DNA of 64,000 nt from Centrapalus pauciflorus (taxonomy: Eukaryota > Streptophyta > Magnoliopsida > Asterales > Asteraceae), in contig JAANYP010001807.1 in NCBI GenBank assembly GCA_020465985.1, forward strand, positions 124,001 through 188,000, in the 5' to 3' direction. The translations under genes and the position numbers were made by a program. Position 1 is the first letter of the stretch, and each line of letters opens with the position of its first letter. Of this stretch, positions 1 to 12,841 are shown piece after piece. The notes beneath the pieces are model-generated. The model searched no databases. It was not told the DNA's origin and was given only the letters and a program-made list of their open reading frames with translations.

Positions 1-2037
1 CACATGAGAAAGGAATGAAGATGTTAGTTGATAGTGGGAAACTTCTAGATTTAAAGAAGGTTGACTCTGAATTCTATTAGTCGTGTGTTCTCGGTAAAAA
101 GAAGAAGCTATCTTTTGTGAAGACGAGTTAGACACCAAAAGCTCAGAAGTTAGAACTTATTCACAAGGTTGTATTTGGTCCAACACCGGTTTCTTCTCTA
201 CGAGGTTCAAGCTACTATGTTACCTTTATTGACGATTCAACACGCAAGGTATGGTCTACTTTCTTAAAAACAACTTTAAAGTCATTAATGTTTTTAAAAA
301 ATGGAAAACTATTATTGAAATGGAAACTAACTTGAAGGTAAATAGTCTGAAGTCTAACAACGGAGGTGAATACATCAGCAAGGAATTCACCATTACTACG
401 CTTACCATAGGATTCAGATGATAAATACTATTCCAAGGACTCCACAACTGAAAGGAGTAGCAGAAAGGATGAATAGAACATTGAATGAGCGGGCCAGGAG
501 TATGAGACTCAATGTCAGCCTTCTTAAAATGCTCTTGGCAGATGCAGTTTATACTGCTGCATATCTTATTAACAGATTACCACTTTTACTGCTGTGACTC
601 AAAATACCTGAAGAAGAATGGAAGGGCGAAGCGGTCAAATATGAGCATCTGGAGGTCTTCGGATGTAGTGCCTATAATTTGATAAAAGATCGAGAAAAGT
701 TATACGCTACAGCTAAGAAGTACACATTCATCGGGTATGTAGCAGACAGTTAGGGATACAGACTCTGTGATGCTGATATCAGAAAAGCGATTAGAAGCAA
801 ACATGCTACCTTCAATGAGTCTGAGATATACAAAGACAGGAAAGTAGAAGACGCTGTAATTCTGAATGAATGGGTCGAGATAGAAACTGAGGTCATCGGT
901 ATCAGAAAATCAGTATATACTCGAGATAGTAGGAGCAGTGATGAATCTAATGATGATCAGACTAGTGCCAGTATTGTAACGAAGAAGAATAGTCTTCTCC
1001 AACATCCACTCAACAAGTTGAAGAGAATTGGGTCAGAAGATAAATGAGAAACACGAAACCTCCAGTTAGATATGATCCTTCAGTCAATTACTTATTGCTG
1101 ACTAAAAATGGTGAACCAGAAAGTTATTCAGAAGCGGTAAATCTTGAAGTTTTATTTTAGTGGGAGCAGGCCATGAAAGACGAAATGAGTTCTTTGCATA
1201 AGAGTAACACTTGGGTACTTATTAAGCTTTCACCAAACAAACAGGCACTTTAGAACAAATGGGTGTACAAAATCAAGGATGAACATAATGGAAGTAAACA
1301 ATACAAAGCTCGTTTAGTAGAGGTTTTTAACAGAAAAAGGGAGTCGATTACAATGAGATATTCCCCCGATGGTTAAAATGACGACTATTAGATTGGTTTT
1401 GAGTATTGTAGCAGCTAAGGGTTTGCATCTAGAGCAGCTAGACGTCAAACGAAATTTCATCATGATGATCTTGACGAAGACATTAATATGGTTCAACCAA
1501 AGGGATTTAAAGTTACTAGTAAAGAGAAGTTACTAGTAAAGAGAACTGGGTCTGCAAATTGAAAAGGAGCTTGTATGGTTTTAAACAATCACCCAGGTAG
1601 TGGAATTTGAAATTTGATAATTTCATGGAACGGACTGGGTACAAAAGATGTGATATGGACCACTACTGTTATGTGAAGAAGTTCAAAGGCTCCTATACCA
1701 TTCTACTGCTCTATGGAGATGATATATTAATTGCAGGCTCTTATATGGAGGAAATTAAAAGGTTGAAGAAACAAATGGCTAAAAAGTCTGGAATGAAAGA
1801 TCCAGGTCCAGCAAAGTAGATACTCGGAATGAGCATCACAAGAAATAAGCAAGATGGCTCTTTGACACTATCCCAAGAGAAATGTGTCGGGAAAGTGCAA
1901 GAGAAGTTCAATATGACTAATGAGAAGACTAAGTCTAGAAGCACGCCTTTTGGAAGTCACTCAAGCTTACCAAAGAGCAGTCTCCAAGAACGAAAGAAGA
2001 GAAAGAAAAATGACTAAAGTTCCTTATGCATCTGTTG
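1..2037 (+). pseudogene. pol: Decayed Ty1/copia pol, upstream part (integrase to reverse transcriptase)
   Basis: Broken reading frames run in copia domain order: GAG-pre-integrase remnant (about 1-130), integrase core (about 150-600, with YVTFIDDSTRKVW), then reverse transcriptase from about 1150 (WEQAMKDEMSSL near 1163; the catalytic box survives as YGDDILIAGS near 1713-1742; LGMSITRN near 1823). Many stops and frameshifts mark it as old. The frame stops at 2037, where gypsy A begins, and resumes at 21249, so this is the left half of one element. The 5' LTR, gag and protease lie outside the window. The style is Tnt1-like copia rather than Sirevirus; that subgroup call is my inference. Confidence 0.85.
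2033..2037. other. Target-site duplication TGTTG, left side of gypsy A
   Basis: TGTTG precedes the LTR start TGTAACACC and recurs at 21244-21248 right after the LTR end. Removing 2038-21248 restores continuous copia reverse-transcriptase/RNase H codons across the junction, which independently supports the boundaries. Confidence 0.85.
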
Positions 2038-2860
<823 letters not shown>

Positions 2861-2863
2861 GGA

Positions 2864-2875
2864 TGGTATCAGAGC
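2864..2875 (+). other. Primer-binding site, initiator Met tRNA type
   Basis: TGGTATCAGAGC lies 3 nt after the LTR end. It is the usual plant LTR-retrotransposon match to the 3' end of initiator Met tRNA. Confidence 0.9.
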
Positions 2876-3067
2876 GTTAGTTTGAGGGATTCAAGTGTTA
2901 GCAATAACACTTCGACTCAAACTTTTAAGCAAAGATATTAGCTTCGAATATCTAGGCTTTAATTTGAACTAAGATAGGCTATGACTTTGCTTTTGGAATG
3001 GGGCATATGGTGTAGAATAGGAGTAAATTAATTCTTATGCAAGCCCTATTTATTTAATTTCAAATTA

Positions 3068-4400
3068 TGTCTGGATCTGGTGAAGGAGTTGGATGTGGAC
3101 TCAACCGATCATGCAAATGATGCAAACGATGCTCAATGAAAACAATGAGCGTCAAGCTAAGGTTATGCAAAACCAGTTTCGTGCTCGCGATGAAGCCGAA
3201 ACTAGGCGTAGAGAAGAGCGTAGGAAGAAACAACATGAGGTTATCGGACGCCGTGATGACGACACTGACGAGGACACTTCTGTAGTCCCTCCTAAGAGCT
3301 ACAATTTCAGTTACATCAAGGCTTGCGGATCTCAACCTTTCAAAGGAACTGCTAATTCCATTGAGACGCTCGAGTGGATTACTAGCATCGAGCGCATATT
3401 CCTTATTAGTGACTGCACTGAAGAATCGAAGGTCAGTTTTGCTACTACACTATTTGAAGGTGGCGCTGTTGTGTGGTGGAGATCTCAGGAGAATATGCAC
3501 GGAGCCAACTGGATTAAGTACCTATCTTGGGATGACTTCAAAGTGATTTTCTTTCGTCAGGTCTGCCCGGCAGATGAAAAGAAACATCTGGAGGAAAAGT
3601 GGATGTCTCTTACTCAAGGAACCAAATCGATGACTGAGTATGAGATTGAATTTACTCGTCTTGGCCTGCTGTCTGATTACCAAATTGCTACGGAAGAGCG
3701 AAAGATCGATCACTTTCTTATGGGTCTGCCTCCCGAGTACCCGAAATTTCTAAAGCACCAAAGGTACTCTTACTATGCTTAAATTGTTGAAGATGCTTGA
3801 ATTCTCGAGCAAGACTTTATCCGTGCTGGGGGAGTTCCTACCTCATCTTTCAACCCAACTTGTTAATCACCGCCTAAGAAGTCATGCACTGGAAGTAATT
3901 ATGGATCTTCATCGAGATATTCTCAACCGCAGTCACAGTCCCGACAGTTCAGTTCATCATCGGCACCGAGAGCTCGATCTTATGGAGTACACTCTGAACC
4001 GAGGCATTGTCGCCGTTGCCATAAGTCTCACACTGGGCATTGCAATCCCAATGATATGAGATGCAACATATGCATTGAAATAGGGCAAAGCAGTGATGAG
4101 GGTCTCAACAAAGTTACCGTGTGCAACAATTGTTTACGCCCTGGGCATACTGAGCGAGCATGCACACATCCGTTCAGCCTAGTTTATCCGAGTGCGGAGT
4201 ATCATCCACGACTGCAACAGCAACAACCCCGACCTCAGCAACAACAACAATAACAACGAAGACAACCAATCGGCCTGACATAGCACATCACGTGGAGGTT
4301 CTAGTCGTCGTAATGAGCCAACACGAAGTCAGAACCGAGCATTTCAAAGAACGGCTGAGCAAAGCAAATACCAGACGTGGTATCTGGTATGTTTTTTGTT
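3068..4400 (+). pseudogene. gag: Gypsy A gag remnant (capsid and zinc knuckles)
   Basis: The likely start is the ATG at 3068 (MSGSGEG), matching the MSGSGSG start of element C, but a one-base shift near 3090 moves it to the frame that reads on to 3782. The capsid-type gag region (about 3330-3760) has the WW dipeptide and the stretch CPADEKKHLEEKWMSLTQGT. After a stop at 3780 the frame shifts again. Two Cys/His knuckles follow: a CRRC...H...C form near 4007 and CNNCLRPGHTERAC near 4122-4163, followed by a Gln-rich stretch. It is not translatable as a whole. Confidence 0.85.
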
Positions 4401-5559
4401 AACTCTGTTCCTGCTAGAGTTATTTTCGATTCAGGAGCAAATCGTTCTTTCATATCGTGTGCATTTGCATCTAAGCTTTGGATTTCTCTAAGCACTCTAC
4501 CTGTAATCATTGATATCAAAACGGACAGTGATGTTTGTGTGTACCGATAAAATCTACCGCGATTGCATTATTCTGCTCGACAACTTCACGTTCCAACTTG
4601 ATCTTATCCCGATGGACTTTCACGAATTCGATGTCATCGTCGGTATGGATTGGCTAGTTCACCATGACACCAACATTATATGTAAGAAGAAGTTAATAAA
4701 GCTCACTACTCTAGATGACCGCAGTATCTGCATTTATGGCGACAGAAAGAAAGGTGACTTGTGCTTGATATCTGTATTGAAAGCTAGGAAGCATATAGCA
4801 AAGGGTTGCGTGTCTTACTTAGCATATGCAAGAGATGCTAAGTCCGAAAAGAAAGCTTTGGCTGAGGTACCAATAGCCTCAGAATTCCCCGACGTCTTTC
4901 CCGATGACATCTCTGGACTCCCACCAGACCGTCAGGAAGAGTCTAGAATTGATCTGGTGCCAGGCGCGACACCAATTACTGGAGCCCCTTACCGACTTGC
5001 ACCTGCAGAGATGGAAGAAATGATGAAGCAGTTGCAAGAGCTGCTTGACAAGGGTTTCATACGACCAAGTTCATCTCCCTGGGGAGCTCCTATACTGTTC
5101 GTTAAAAAGAAAGATGGGACTCTCCGGATGTGCATTGATTATAGCGAATTGAACAAGGTAACAATTAAGAATAAGTACCCATTACCCAGAATAGACAATC
5201 TTTTCGACCAGCTTCAGGGAGCCAGCTATTTATCAAAGATCGATCTCATATATGGGTACTACCAACTTAAAGTGCGAGAAGAAGATGTTTCCAAAACATC
5301 TTTCCGTACCAGATATGGGCATTACGAGTTCCTTGTTATACCCTTTGGCCTTACAAACACGCTTGCAGCATTCATGGATCTCATAAACTGTGTTTGTAGG
5401 CCCATGCTTGACAAATCTGTTATCGTCTTCATAGACGATATTCTCATCTAATCCAAAACGGAATTCGAGCTTGTTGTGCATCTTAGGGAACTGCTAGAGT
5501 TGCTACGCAAAGAGCGGCTCTTTTCCAAATTCTCTACATGCGAATTTTGGTTGCTACAG
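4401..5559 (+). pseudogene. pol: Gypsy A protease and reverse transcriptase (exon upstream of intron)
   Basis: The aspartic protease core reads IFDSGANRSFIS near 4422-4460. An open stretch at 4510-5451 then covers the protease tail (VIVGMDW) and the reverse-transcriptase fingers and palm: SSPWGAPILFVKKKDG, MCIDYSELNK, and the catalytic FIDDILI near 5430-5450. A stop replaces the residue after ILI at 5450. The frame continues to CEFWLLQ, whose last codon CAG ends at 5559 against a GT donor. Few stops remain here compared with the copia host, but the protein is not intact. Confidence 0.88.
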
Positions 5560-5646
5560 GTGCTCATGAAATTTGATTAATTAAATTGCTTATCTTTCCT
5601 TATATTTCTTGCTCAGTGATAACTTGTTAATCTTGTATCTTATTAG
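5560..5646 (+). other. Probable 87-nt spliceosomal intron inside A reverse transcriptase
   Basis: The codons for WLLQ end at 5559 and those for IQFL start at 5647. Family members such as element B read through this point without interruption. The 87 nt between begin CAG|GTGCTC and end TTATTAG|AT, are T-rich, carry a branch-like TGATAAC, and contain an in-frame TAA. Element C has an 85-nt insert at the identical codon boundary and phase (61029-61113), and A2 keeps a copy at 16381-16466. Splicing itself is inferred. Confidence 0.8.
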
Positions 5647-7797
5647 ATACAATTTCTTGAACACGTGATATCTGGTGAAGGAATCTCTATGAATCCTCCT
5701 AACATAGAAGCTATTCAAAGCTGGGAAGCTCCCAAGTCAGCTACTGAAATAAGAAGTTTCTTGGGATTGACGGGTTATTACCATCGATTCATAAAGGATT
5801 TCTCGTAGATAGATGTGCCTCTTACCTCTCTTACTCGCAAGAATATTTCCTTTATTTGGGAAAAAGCTCAGGAAGCCTCATTCTAGAGTTTAAAGCAAAA
5901 GTTAACTAAAGCACCTATTTTGGCCTAACCTGAGGGCAATGAAGACTTTGTGGTCTTCAGCGATGCCTCATATCAAGGGTTTGGCTGTGTACTAATGCAA
6001 AGAGGCAGATTCATAGCATATGCGTCTCGTCAACTCAAAGATCATGAGAAGAGTCAACCGACTCATGACCTTGAACTTGCTGCTATGACTTTCGCATTGA
6101 AAACGTGGCGTCACTATCTCTACGGCACCAAATGCCAGTTATATAAAGATCACAAGAGTCTCAAGTATATTTTTAGTCAAAAGGATCTCAACATGCGCCA
6201 GCGACGCTCAATGGAACTCATAAAAGACTATGACTGTGAGATTCTATATCACCCTTGCAAGGCAAATGTGGTTGCCGATGCATTGAATCAAAAAGCTTAT
6301 CTTGAGAAATGCCTCTATACTCTGACTCATACTTCATTTTCATCTACTCTGATTGATGATATCCTTGTTGCTTAAGCTGAAGCCCTGAAAGAAGAAAATC
6401 TTAACTCTGAGGACATGAAAGGGCAACTTCAATTCTCGGGTGATAGCCCTCGTGGCTTAAAACTCTTTAATAATCGCATCTGAGTTCCGAAGTTTGGAGA
6501 CATTTGACAGAAGATTCTTTCAGAAGCTCACTGCTCAAATTTTTTTGTAAATCCTGGCAGCACCAAGATGTACAATGATCTAAAATCCGAATACTAGTGG
6601 CCTGGTTTGAAAAGAGATGTGGGTCAGCATGTTGAGAATTGTGTTACGTGCCGACTGGTCAAAGCATAGCATCAACAGCCTTACGGCAGTCTTCAATCGT
6701 TGTCGATTCCTAAATGGAAGTTCGATCACATAATGATGGACATTGTGATGAAGCTTCCTACTATGCGAAGACAACACGATGCAATATGGGTTATCGTAGA
6801 TCGACTAACCAAAGTCGCTCACTTCATTCCGATTCGCAAGAACTATTCACTGGAGAGGCTGGCTAAGATCTATATTGATGAAATTGTTACGCGACACGGT
6901 GTACCCATGTCAATCATTTCCTATCGCGACAGCATATTCACTTTGAGGTTCTGGACTTTGCAAGAAGGATTGGACACTAAAGTCAGAATGAGCACAACGT
7001 ATCATTCACAACCTGATGGGCAGAGCGAACGCACAATTCTTACTCTTGAAGACATGTTACGAGCTTGTGTCCTTGAGTTTAGCGGTAATTAGGGGAGTTT
7101 AGCGGTAATTAGGACGAAAAACTTACGTATAGCAGAGTTTTCTTAAAACAACAACTACCATTCGTCCATTGAAGCAGCACCTTTTGAAGCCTTATACGTT
7201 CACAAGTGTCGTACGCCAACTTGCTGGCATGAAGCAGGTGAAGCACCAACCGCCGGTCCCGCATTACTTCAGCAAACTAACGACAAGATTTGAATCATTC
7301 GACAACGTCTAAAAACTGCTCAATACCAGCAGAAATCTTATCACGAGCAACGCCATAAGCCTTTAGAATTCTAGAAACACGATTGGGTTGTATTGAAGAT
7401 CTCACTGATGAAGGGTGTGTTCAAATTTGGCATACGTGGCAAGTTAGCACCACGATTCATTGGTCCTTTCAAGATCATCAAACGTGTTGGGAGCCAATCT
7501 TATCTTTTAGACTTGCCGAACGAATTGTCAAACATTCACCCTGTGTTTCATGTCTGACAATTGAGGAAGTGCAAGGAAAACGAAAGCGAAAACTGGGCCG
7601 ATCATTTGACTTACAAGATCAATGAGAAGCTGCAATGCGATGAGCCTGAGGTTATTTTGGAAACGAAGATGAAAAAGCTAAGAAACAGAGAAGTCGCAAT
7701 GGTGTTGGTGCAATGGAGAACATCTCATGGAACTTCCCAGACCTGGGAATCTGAACAAGACATGAGAGTTCGATATCTGCATCTGTTTGAGCCTTAG
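5647..7797 (+). pseudogene. pol: Gypsy A reverse transcriptase end, RNase H, integrase, chromodomain-like tail
   Basis: From IQFLEHV the frame gives the RT connection (RSFLGLTGYYHRFIKDFS), RNase H (VFSDASYQGFGCVLMQRG, then TDHKSLKY-like KDHKSLKY; 5950-6375), the integrase zinc region (about 6540-6670), the integrase core (WVIVDRLTKVAHF, then DGQSERTI; 6700-7092), and a C-terminal segment at 7561-7797 resembling a chromodomain (VLVQWRTSHGTSQTWESEQDMR). Stops, mostly at Trp or Gln codons, interrupt it at 5806, 5885, 5927 and 6373, among others. A 20-bp tandem duplication at 7075-7113 adds further stops. Confidence 0.85.
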
Positions 7798-7836
7798 GTA
7801 CTTGGAGGACGAAGTGCAAGCGTGGTGGGCTCATAC

Positions 7837-8296
7837 TGTAACAGCTTACTTTCTAAATTATGTTTTAATGTTGTAATGTGTGTTAATGATGTAATTTGAA
7901 ATTTTTATGAAATTAATTGCTAATTAGTGCTATTAAGTAATGAAATTATTTAATTAAGTTAGATATTCTGAATTATAGCAACATACTTGACCCAAATTGA
8001 CGGAAATCGCAATAAAGTAGCCGTTTATTTTACATAAATGTGATTTAGCCAAATCACGATAATTACATGCTTATAAGTAATTAAATTAGTGTGCTTGGCC
8101 AAAATTATAAAAATGACCGAATTATAGAAATATAATCTATGGGAGTGAATAAAGTTAGATATATACCTGACATGAAATATAATTGTGGCACACAAATAAA
8201 AGATTAGAAATTGAACCGTTTATGTAGGTAACTTAAAGTTAAGGATCAGGGGTGCAAATCGTCAAATTGCTAAACTTATACATACACACACACACA
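7837..8296 (+). repeat. Middle LTR of gypsy A, truncated
   Basis: Starts TGTAACAGCTTAC and matches the A 5' LTR up to its microsatellite, here a short CA run. It is cut off at 8296 by the CACTA-like terminus. Confidence 0.85.
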
Positions 8297-9230
8297 CACT
8301 AGTACAAAAAAGGGCATTCGCCACACCAAAAAAACAATGGCCATAGACGTTTGGCCACAATTTTTTTCATTCAAATCGTGACCAATGGTCCCGTCACTTT
8401 CGATACCTTCAGACTACATATTGCGACTAAATCATATCAATAACTGTGACCATAGGCTAAAACCGTGGCTATATAGTAATGATTTTTGTAGTTGTAATCA
8501 ATCATTTTTAAATAATCGTGACCATAAAATATTTCTAGTCACGTGTGTTTCCTTAAACCGTCACAATTTGGTACATCTAGACACACAAAAACATTTAAAC
8601 CATGACAATGACATACTTTTAAGCGATAATTGTGCAAAAAACCACTAACTTGTCAGGTTTTTGTGAATAAAACCCCAAACCATTTTCCGTTGCATAGAAA
8701 ACCCCGAACTGATCAAAAATCAGTAAATCAAGGTTTTATCAATGGATAACCGGCTGAAACCGGTTATTAATCCTGTGTGGACCGGTAAATAACCTACGTG
8801 AAATAAATTTTAATTGTTAAAGTCAGTTGTCAAGTATGACACATCATTTAAACTCCCATTGACAAATTTTAATTAATCATAATTTTTAAATGGGATTACA
8901 TCATCAACGGGGATTTAAATGATGTGTAATACTTGGCAACCGGTTTCAACAACTAAAATTTATTCCACGTAGGTTATTTACCGGTCCACGTATGATTTAT
9001 AACAGGTTTTAACCGGTTACCAATTGATAAAACTTTGATTTACTGATTTTTAGTTAGTTCAGGGTTTTTTATGCAACGAAAAATGGTTTAGGGTTTTAAT
9101 CACAAAAAACTGATAAGTTTGAGGTTTTTTTGCGTAAATATCCCTACTTTTAAACACACATAAATAATTCAATCATGACAAATGAATATATTTAGACACA
9201 GTACCAACTTATGCCCACGTAGGAGATCTT
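8297..9230 (+). mobile_element. CACTA-like transposon terminus
   Basis: CACTAGTACAAAAAAGGGC starts exactly where the LTR breaks off. Degenerate subterminal motifs follow (AATCGTGAC, AACCGTCAC, AACCATGAC, AATCATGAC), which is the layout of plant CACTA ends. The opposite terminus and any transposase are not visible, so the extent to the right is unknown; 9230 is only where the motifs stop. A MULE-type MITE sits inside it. Confidence 0.5.
8623..9144. mobile_element. MULE-type foldback MITE with 9-bp TSD
   Basis: This 522-bp element has two long inverted arms meeting near 8880. The left end is GCGATAATTGTGCAAAAAAC; the right end, read as complement, is GGGATATTTACGCAAAAAAA. The 9-bp TACTTTTAA lies on both sides (8614-8622 and 9145-9153), as expected for Mutator superfamily elements. 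No coding capacity is seen. Confidence 0.88.
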
Positions 9231-12108
9231 CATTGGAAGCAATTTTCTTTCGAGATCAACACAAAATAGCAGGTGATTGTAAATAATGCTATGAATATTC
9301 CTCTATGATACTTCACCAGTACCAACTTATGCCCACGCATTGGAAATGAAGAACTAAGTCCCTTAAATTTTACTTCACACAACTACAATTGTCTGAACCA
9401 TTGGTTCTCAAAAGTTGCTAAATATTTCTATTTTGAGTTTTAGAGCAATGATATTTTGAAATGAAATGTGTACGTTTTAATATGGGGCAGAGGAGTACTA
9501 AAAATATTAGTTGATGATAGGATTTCTTCAAAAGTATTTCAGCTGAAAATAATCACCTTCAATTGCTCAAGGACGCTAACACAGATTTTATAATTCTCAT
9601 CACCTTCAAGAGTTTATAATTCTCATCAACACAAATTTTCTTTTTACAAATTTTCTTTTTACGTATAGAGTGAAATTGAATATTTTCTTGATTCACATTT
9701 TGTGGGTATTCTGATTTTTCTGAATTTCTGAGTTCTTGAAATTGTTCATAACTTGATTAATAGAAATTCTTAACAGTAACTACATATGCATAATCAATCA
9801 ATTGTAATATCACAAAATAACTAAGATTTAACCAATGCATCAAGAATTGAAGAAAAAAATGACGTCAAAAAGCAATCAGAGCAATAATAACTTCTTCTAT
9901 GACCCCATTTCAGCAGGGTACACTACAATATCCATTTCACGTTGTCACATTTATGTATAGACATGTGGCTCAGAAAATAATGAGAATATATCTATCAATC
10001 TATTACTCGAGTCCAGAGAGATAATGGTGAAAGTTCGTATGCTTCGAATATAGCTATAAATTAAATACAATGAGCAAGCCTTAAACATATTTTAAAATCA
10101 GTTGTCAAGAACATAAAAAATAGATCATAATTCACCTAAAAACATATGTTAGTTTACTAAAATTACATAAAACATAATATGTGTCATAATTTAAAAGGGA
10201 AAGTGTTCGGGTTTTAAAATCAAGTAACACATATGAACTTACATTAAAGAGAACCTGAGAAATGCATGGAGTAGTTCATCCTGATGTTTATGGAATTGTA
10301 ACTATTTCAGACTTCAAAACACAAGTTACATGTATCCACATCTTAATGCTTTATAAATCTGCAAAAGAATACAAATAAAGTTCAAATAAGATTCATAACA
10401 TCAAATGGTGCTGATGTATTTCACGTAGAACGGGAAAGCTTGAAACTGCATGTTTGTGCAGGTGTACAACACATGATCATTGCATTATAACACTAAAAAG
10501 TGCATTATAACCCTAAAAAGTTGACGGAACTGAATCAACAAGGCATAGTACATAAAGTGATACTGTTTTAAAAAAGAACATGTCAAAACATATTATAGTT
10601 GAAACATAAGAATTACTTGAAACTTATCCAAGAGACTTCGATAACAAGAGACTATGGGCTGGAGAACAGACCAATACTATTAGTGAATTCCCAAGTTGGC
10701 GCATTTATGATTTATGTGGCCAACCTGATAGATCCATGAGGCAATTTGAGCCTCCATGTTCGTGAGGGACTTCATTATTGCAAGCATATAAGGTGTTTTC
10801 CCCTTTCATCAATTCCGTAACTTTTCTGTCTTACAAGCCTTATCCTTTTTTGCTTCATGTAGAGGTTTTAATATAAGATCTAATTTGATCTCCTTACCAC
10901 CTCACATGAACAACTCTTCCAGGTTATTAATAAATCTATAAGATCTAATTTGATCTCCTTATCACCTCAAACCATAAAAATAAAAAAAAACAGAAGCAAT
11001 TAGATAATAAACCATCATACCAATAACCAGACCATCAAAAAGAAAAATAAAAAGTCATGATAGAAATCAAAAGATGTTGATTAAGCAACACAAAAAATCA
11101 ACAAGATATATCAAGTAATCAATTTTAGAAATCAAAAGCATAGGTTTCAAAACTGAAATTAGAAGCAGTCAAATAAACCAACAATCAATCTCAGATGAAG
11201 CCAATTGATTTTATGAACAATCAGTATCATCCTATAAATATAAACACCAAATAAAACGCAATTATTACCAGCAGTGATGAAGAGATCCACCTCGACGAAG
11301 ACGAAACCAGAAGCAACGATAGTTACACAAAGAGTTGCACACCCTGCCAAATTCCCATTTTTTGTATTAGGTTAACATACTTGAAAAAAGAAACACTAAC
11401 AGAATAGTTGCAAATATTACCTTTCGGAAATCTGTAAAAAGATTTCTCAAATTTATAAAGCGAGTGTTGTATTCCAGCTTGATGGGTTCTTTCGATGGGT
11501 TCTGAAACACGATACACTCAAAGGATCTCCGACCGAATCTATAGTCGGCGATTTCTGATTGGGTTTCTCTGTACTGCTACGAAATCGGCTTCGCCACCAG
11601 CAATTTATGTGAGAAAACGACGCTATCTCTGCTAGTATCCCTCTTCTTCTGCTTTCGCCTCCATTTCTGCCATTTTTTACTCAAAATTGACGCCGCAGAC
11701 CAAAAATTTGGCAACGAGGGTTTTTTTGAATGTTCATTCAAATCCAATTGAGCCTTGACAGACTCATCTGCTGATTTCTCAAACATGATTTGGAGAAGGA
11801 GCATAAATTTTTTTTGAGAGAAAGTGTTTTTGTGGGCTTCTCGATGTGTAGCTATTTTAATGAATGATCTATCTATCTGCAAGGGATAAACGTGTGGAGA
11901 AGAAAAAAAAAGCAGGTTTGTCTTTCCCATAACACAGTTTTCAAGAATTCAAATTTACAAGCAAATACGTTTTTATTTGTTTTGCATCACATTATTGTAC
12001 ATTAGCTTTAAAGACTTGTAAGTCTTAAAATTCAAGAATGAGCATTAACAAGTTGTACATTATGCATTATAATTTGTAAAAAACTAAATGCTTTATTAGT
12101 AGTAAAGA
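9231..12108. other. AT-rich stretch with no supported gene
   Basis: I see no long conserved frame. Small repeats include AGTACCAACTTATGCCCACG at about 9199 and 9319, and a direct repeat with core ATAAGATCTAATTTGATCTC at about 10873 and 10938. It may be CACTA interior or relic host DNA. A possible gene relic on the minus strand (11285-11930) is listed separately. Confidence 0.6.
11285..11930 (-). pseudogene. Possible captured gene fragment, unidentified
   Basis: A 117-codon minus-strand frame (11577-11930) has non-repetitive composition with a basic segment (KKWQKWRRKQKKR). Further along the minus strand, a segment ending at CGAAAG|GTAAT (near 11420) and TTGGCAG|GG (near 11345) looks like a GT-AG intron. 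I do not recognise the protein and cannot show that the frame continues through the putative exons. It could be a gene fragment carried by a transposon, or chance. Confidence 0.25.
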
Positions 12109-12394
12109 TAAAGATAAGAGTAAATTACACGGATGGTCCCTGTGGTTTGCCCCTTTTTGCGGTTTTGGTCCCTAAAACTTTGAAATTACACGGATGATCC
12201 CTAAAATGAGATTTTCTCACGCAAATGGTCCCTGGAGTTAACTTTTCTGTTAGGCTGGTTAAGTCACAAGGGTAATATCGTCATTTTCAATCTCAGGGAC
12301 CATTTGCGTAATTTTTTAATAGTTTCTTTTTTTTTTGGTTTTATATTCCTTTTTTAAATAACAATTTATTATATATATATAGATATGTGTGTGC

Positions 12395-12400
<6 letters not shown>

Positions 12401-12470
<70 letters not shown>
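12401..12470. repeat. (TA)n microsatellite, MULE left arm
   Basis: About 70 bp of TA dinucleotide. The open frames through it (repeating Ile-Tyr) are artefacts. Confidence 0.95.
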
Positions 12471-12475
<5 letters not shown>

Positions 12476-12826
12476 TATAACACAATCACACATACAGGGT
12501 GAAAACACAAAAAGAAAGATGATCGACGACGACCAGCACCAACAAAACCGACGACCACCGGTAACACCTCTTCCTCGGTTCCTCCGCCATTTTCTATCTT
12601 AACTTTTTCCGTTTGTAACGCCGACGACCACCGGCAACAAAACCACCGCAGATGACGAAACAACAGTGGGTCACGGTGCGTTGACGAACGATGCGATGGT
12701 AGCAGAGCTTCTAAAACCACCACTGACGGCAATAGGATTGGTGGTGCAGGTGGTTATGGGTGAAGGTTTCGATCGAGATATATGTTGTTTGATTGTTTTC
12801 CGCTGCGCCAACACGTGGTATCAGAG

Positions 12827-12841
12827 CGAAGAGATTGAAGA
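12827..12841 (+). other. Primer-binding-site-like fragment inside the MULE
   Basis: TGGTATCAGAGCGA follows GCGCCAACA, resembling an LTR end plus Met-tRNA primer site. No complete LTR or gag is recognisable around it, so the MULE interior probably contains captured retrotransposon DNA. Confidence 0.5.

Noticed and set aside
2864..2875. tRNA gene fragments around TGGTATCAGAGC
   Set aside because: These are primer-binding sites next to LTR ends; no tRNA cloverleaf is present.
9240..12100. A CACTA transposase gene between the CACTA-like end and the MULE
   Set aside because: No frame with transposase motifs could be found on either strand.
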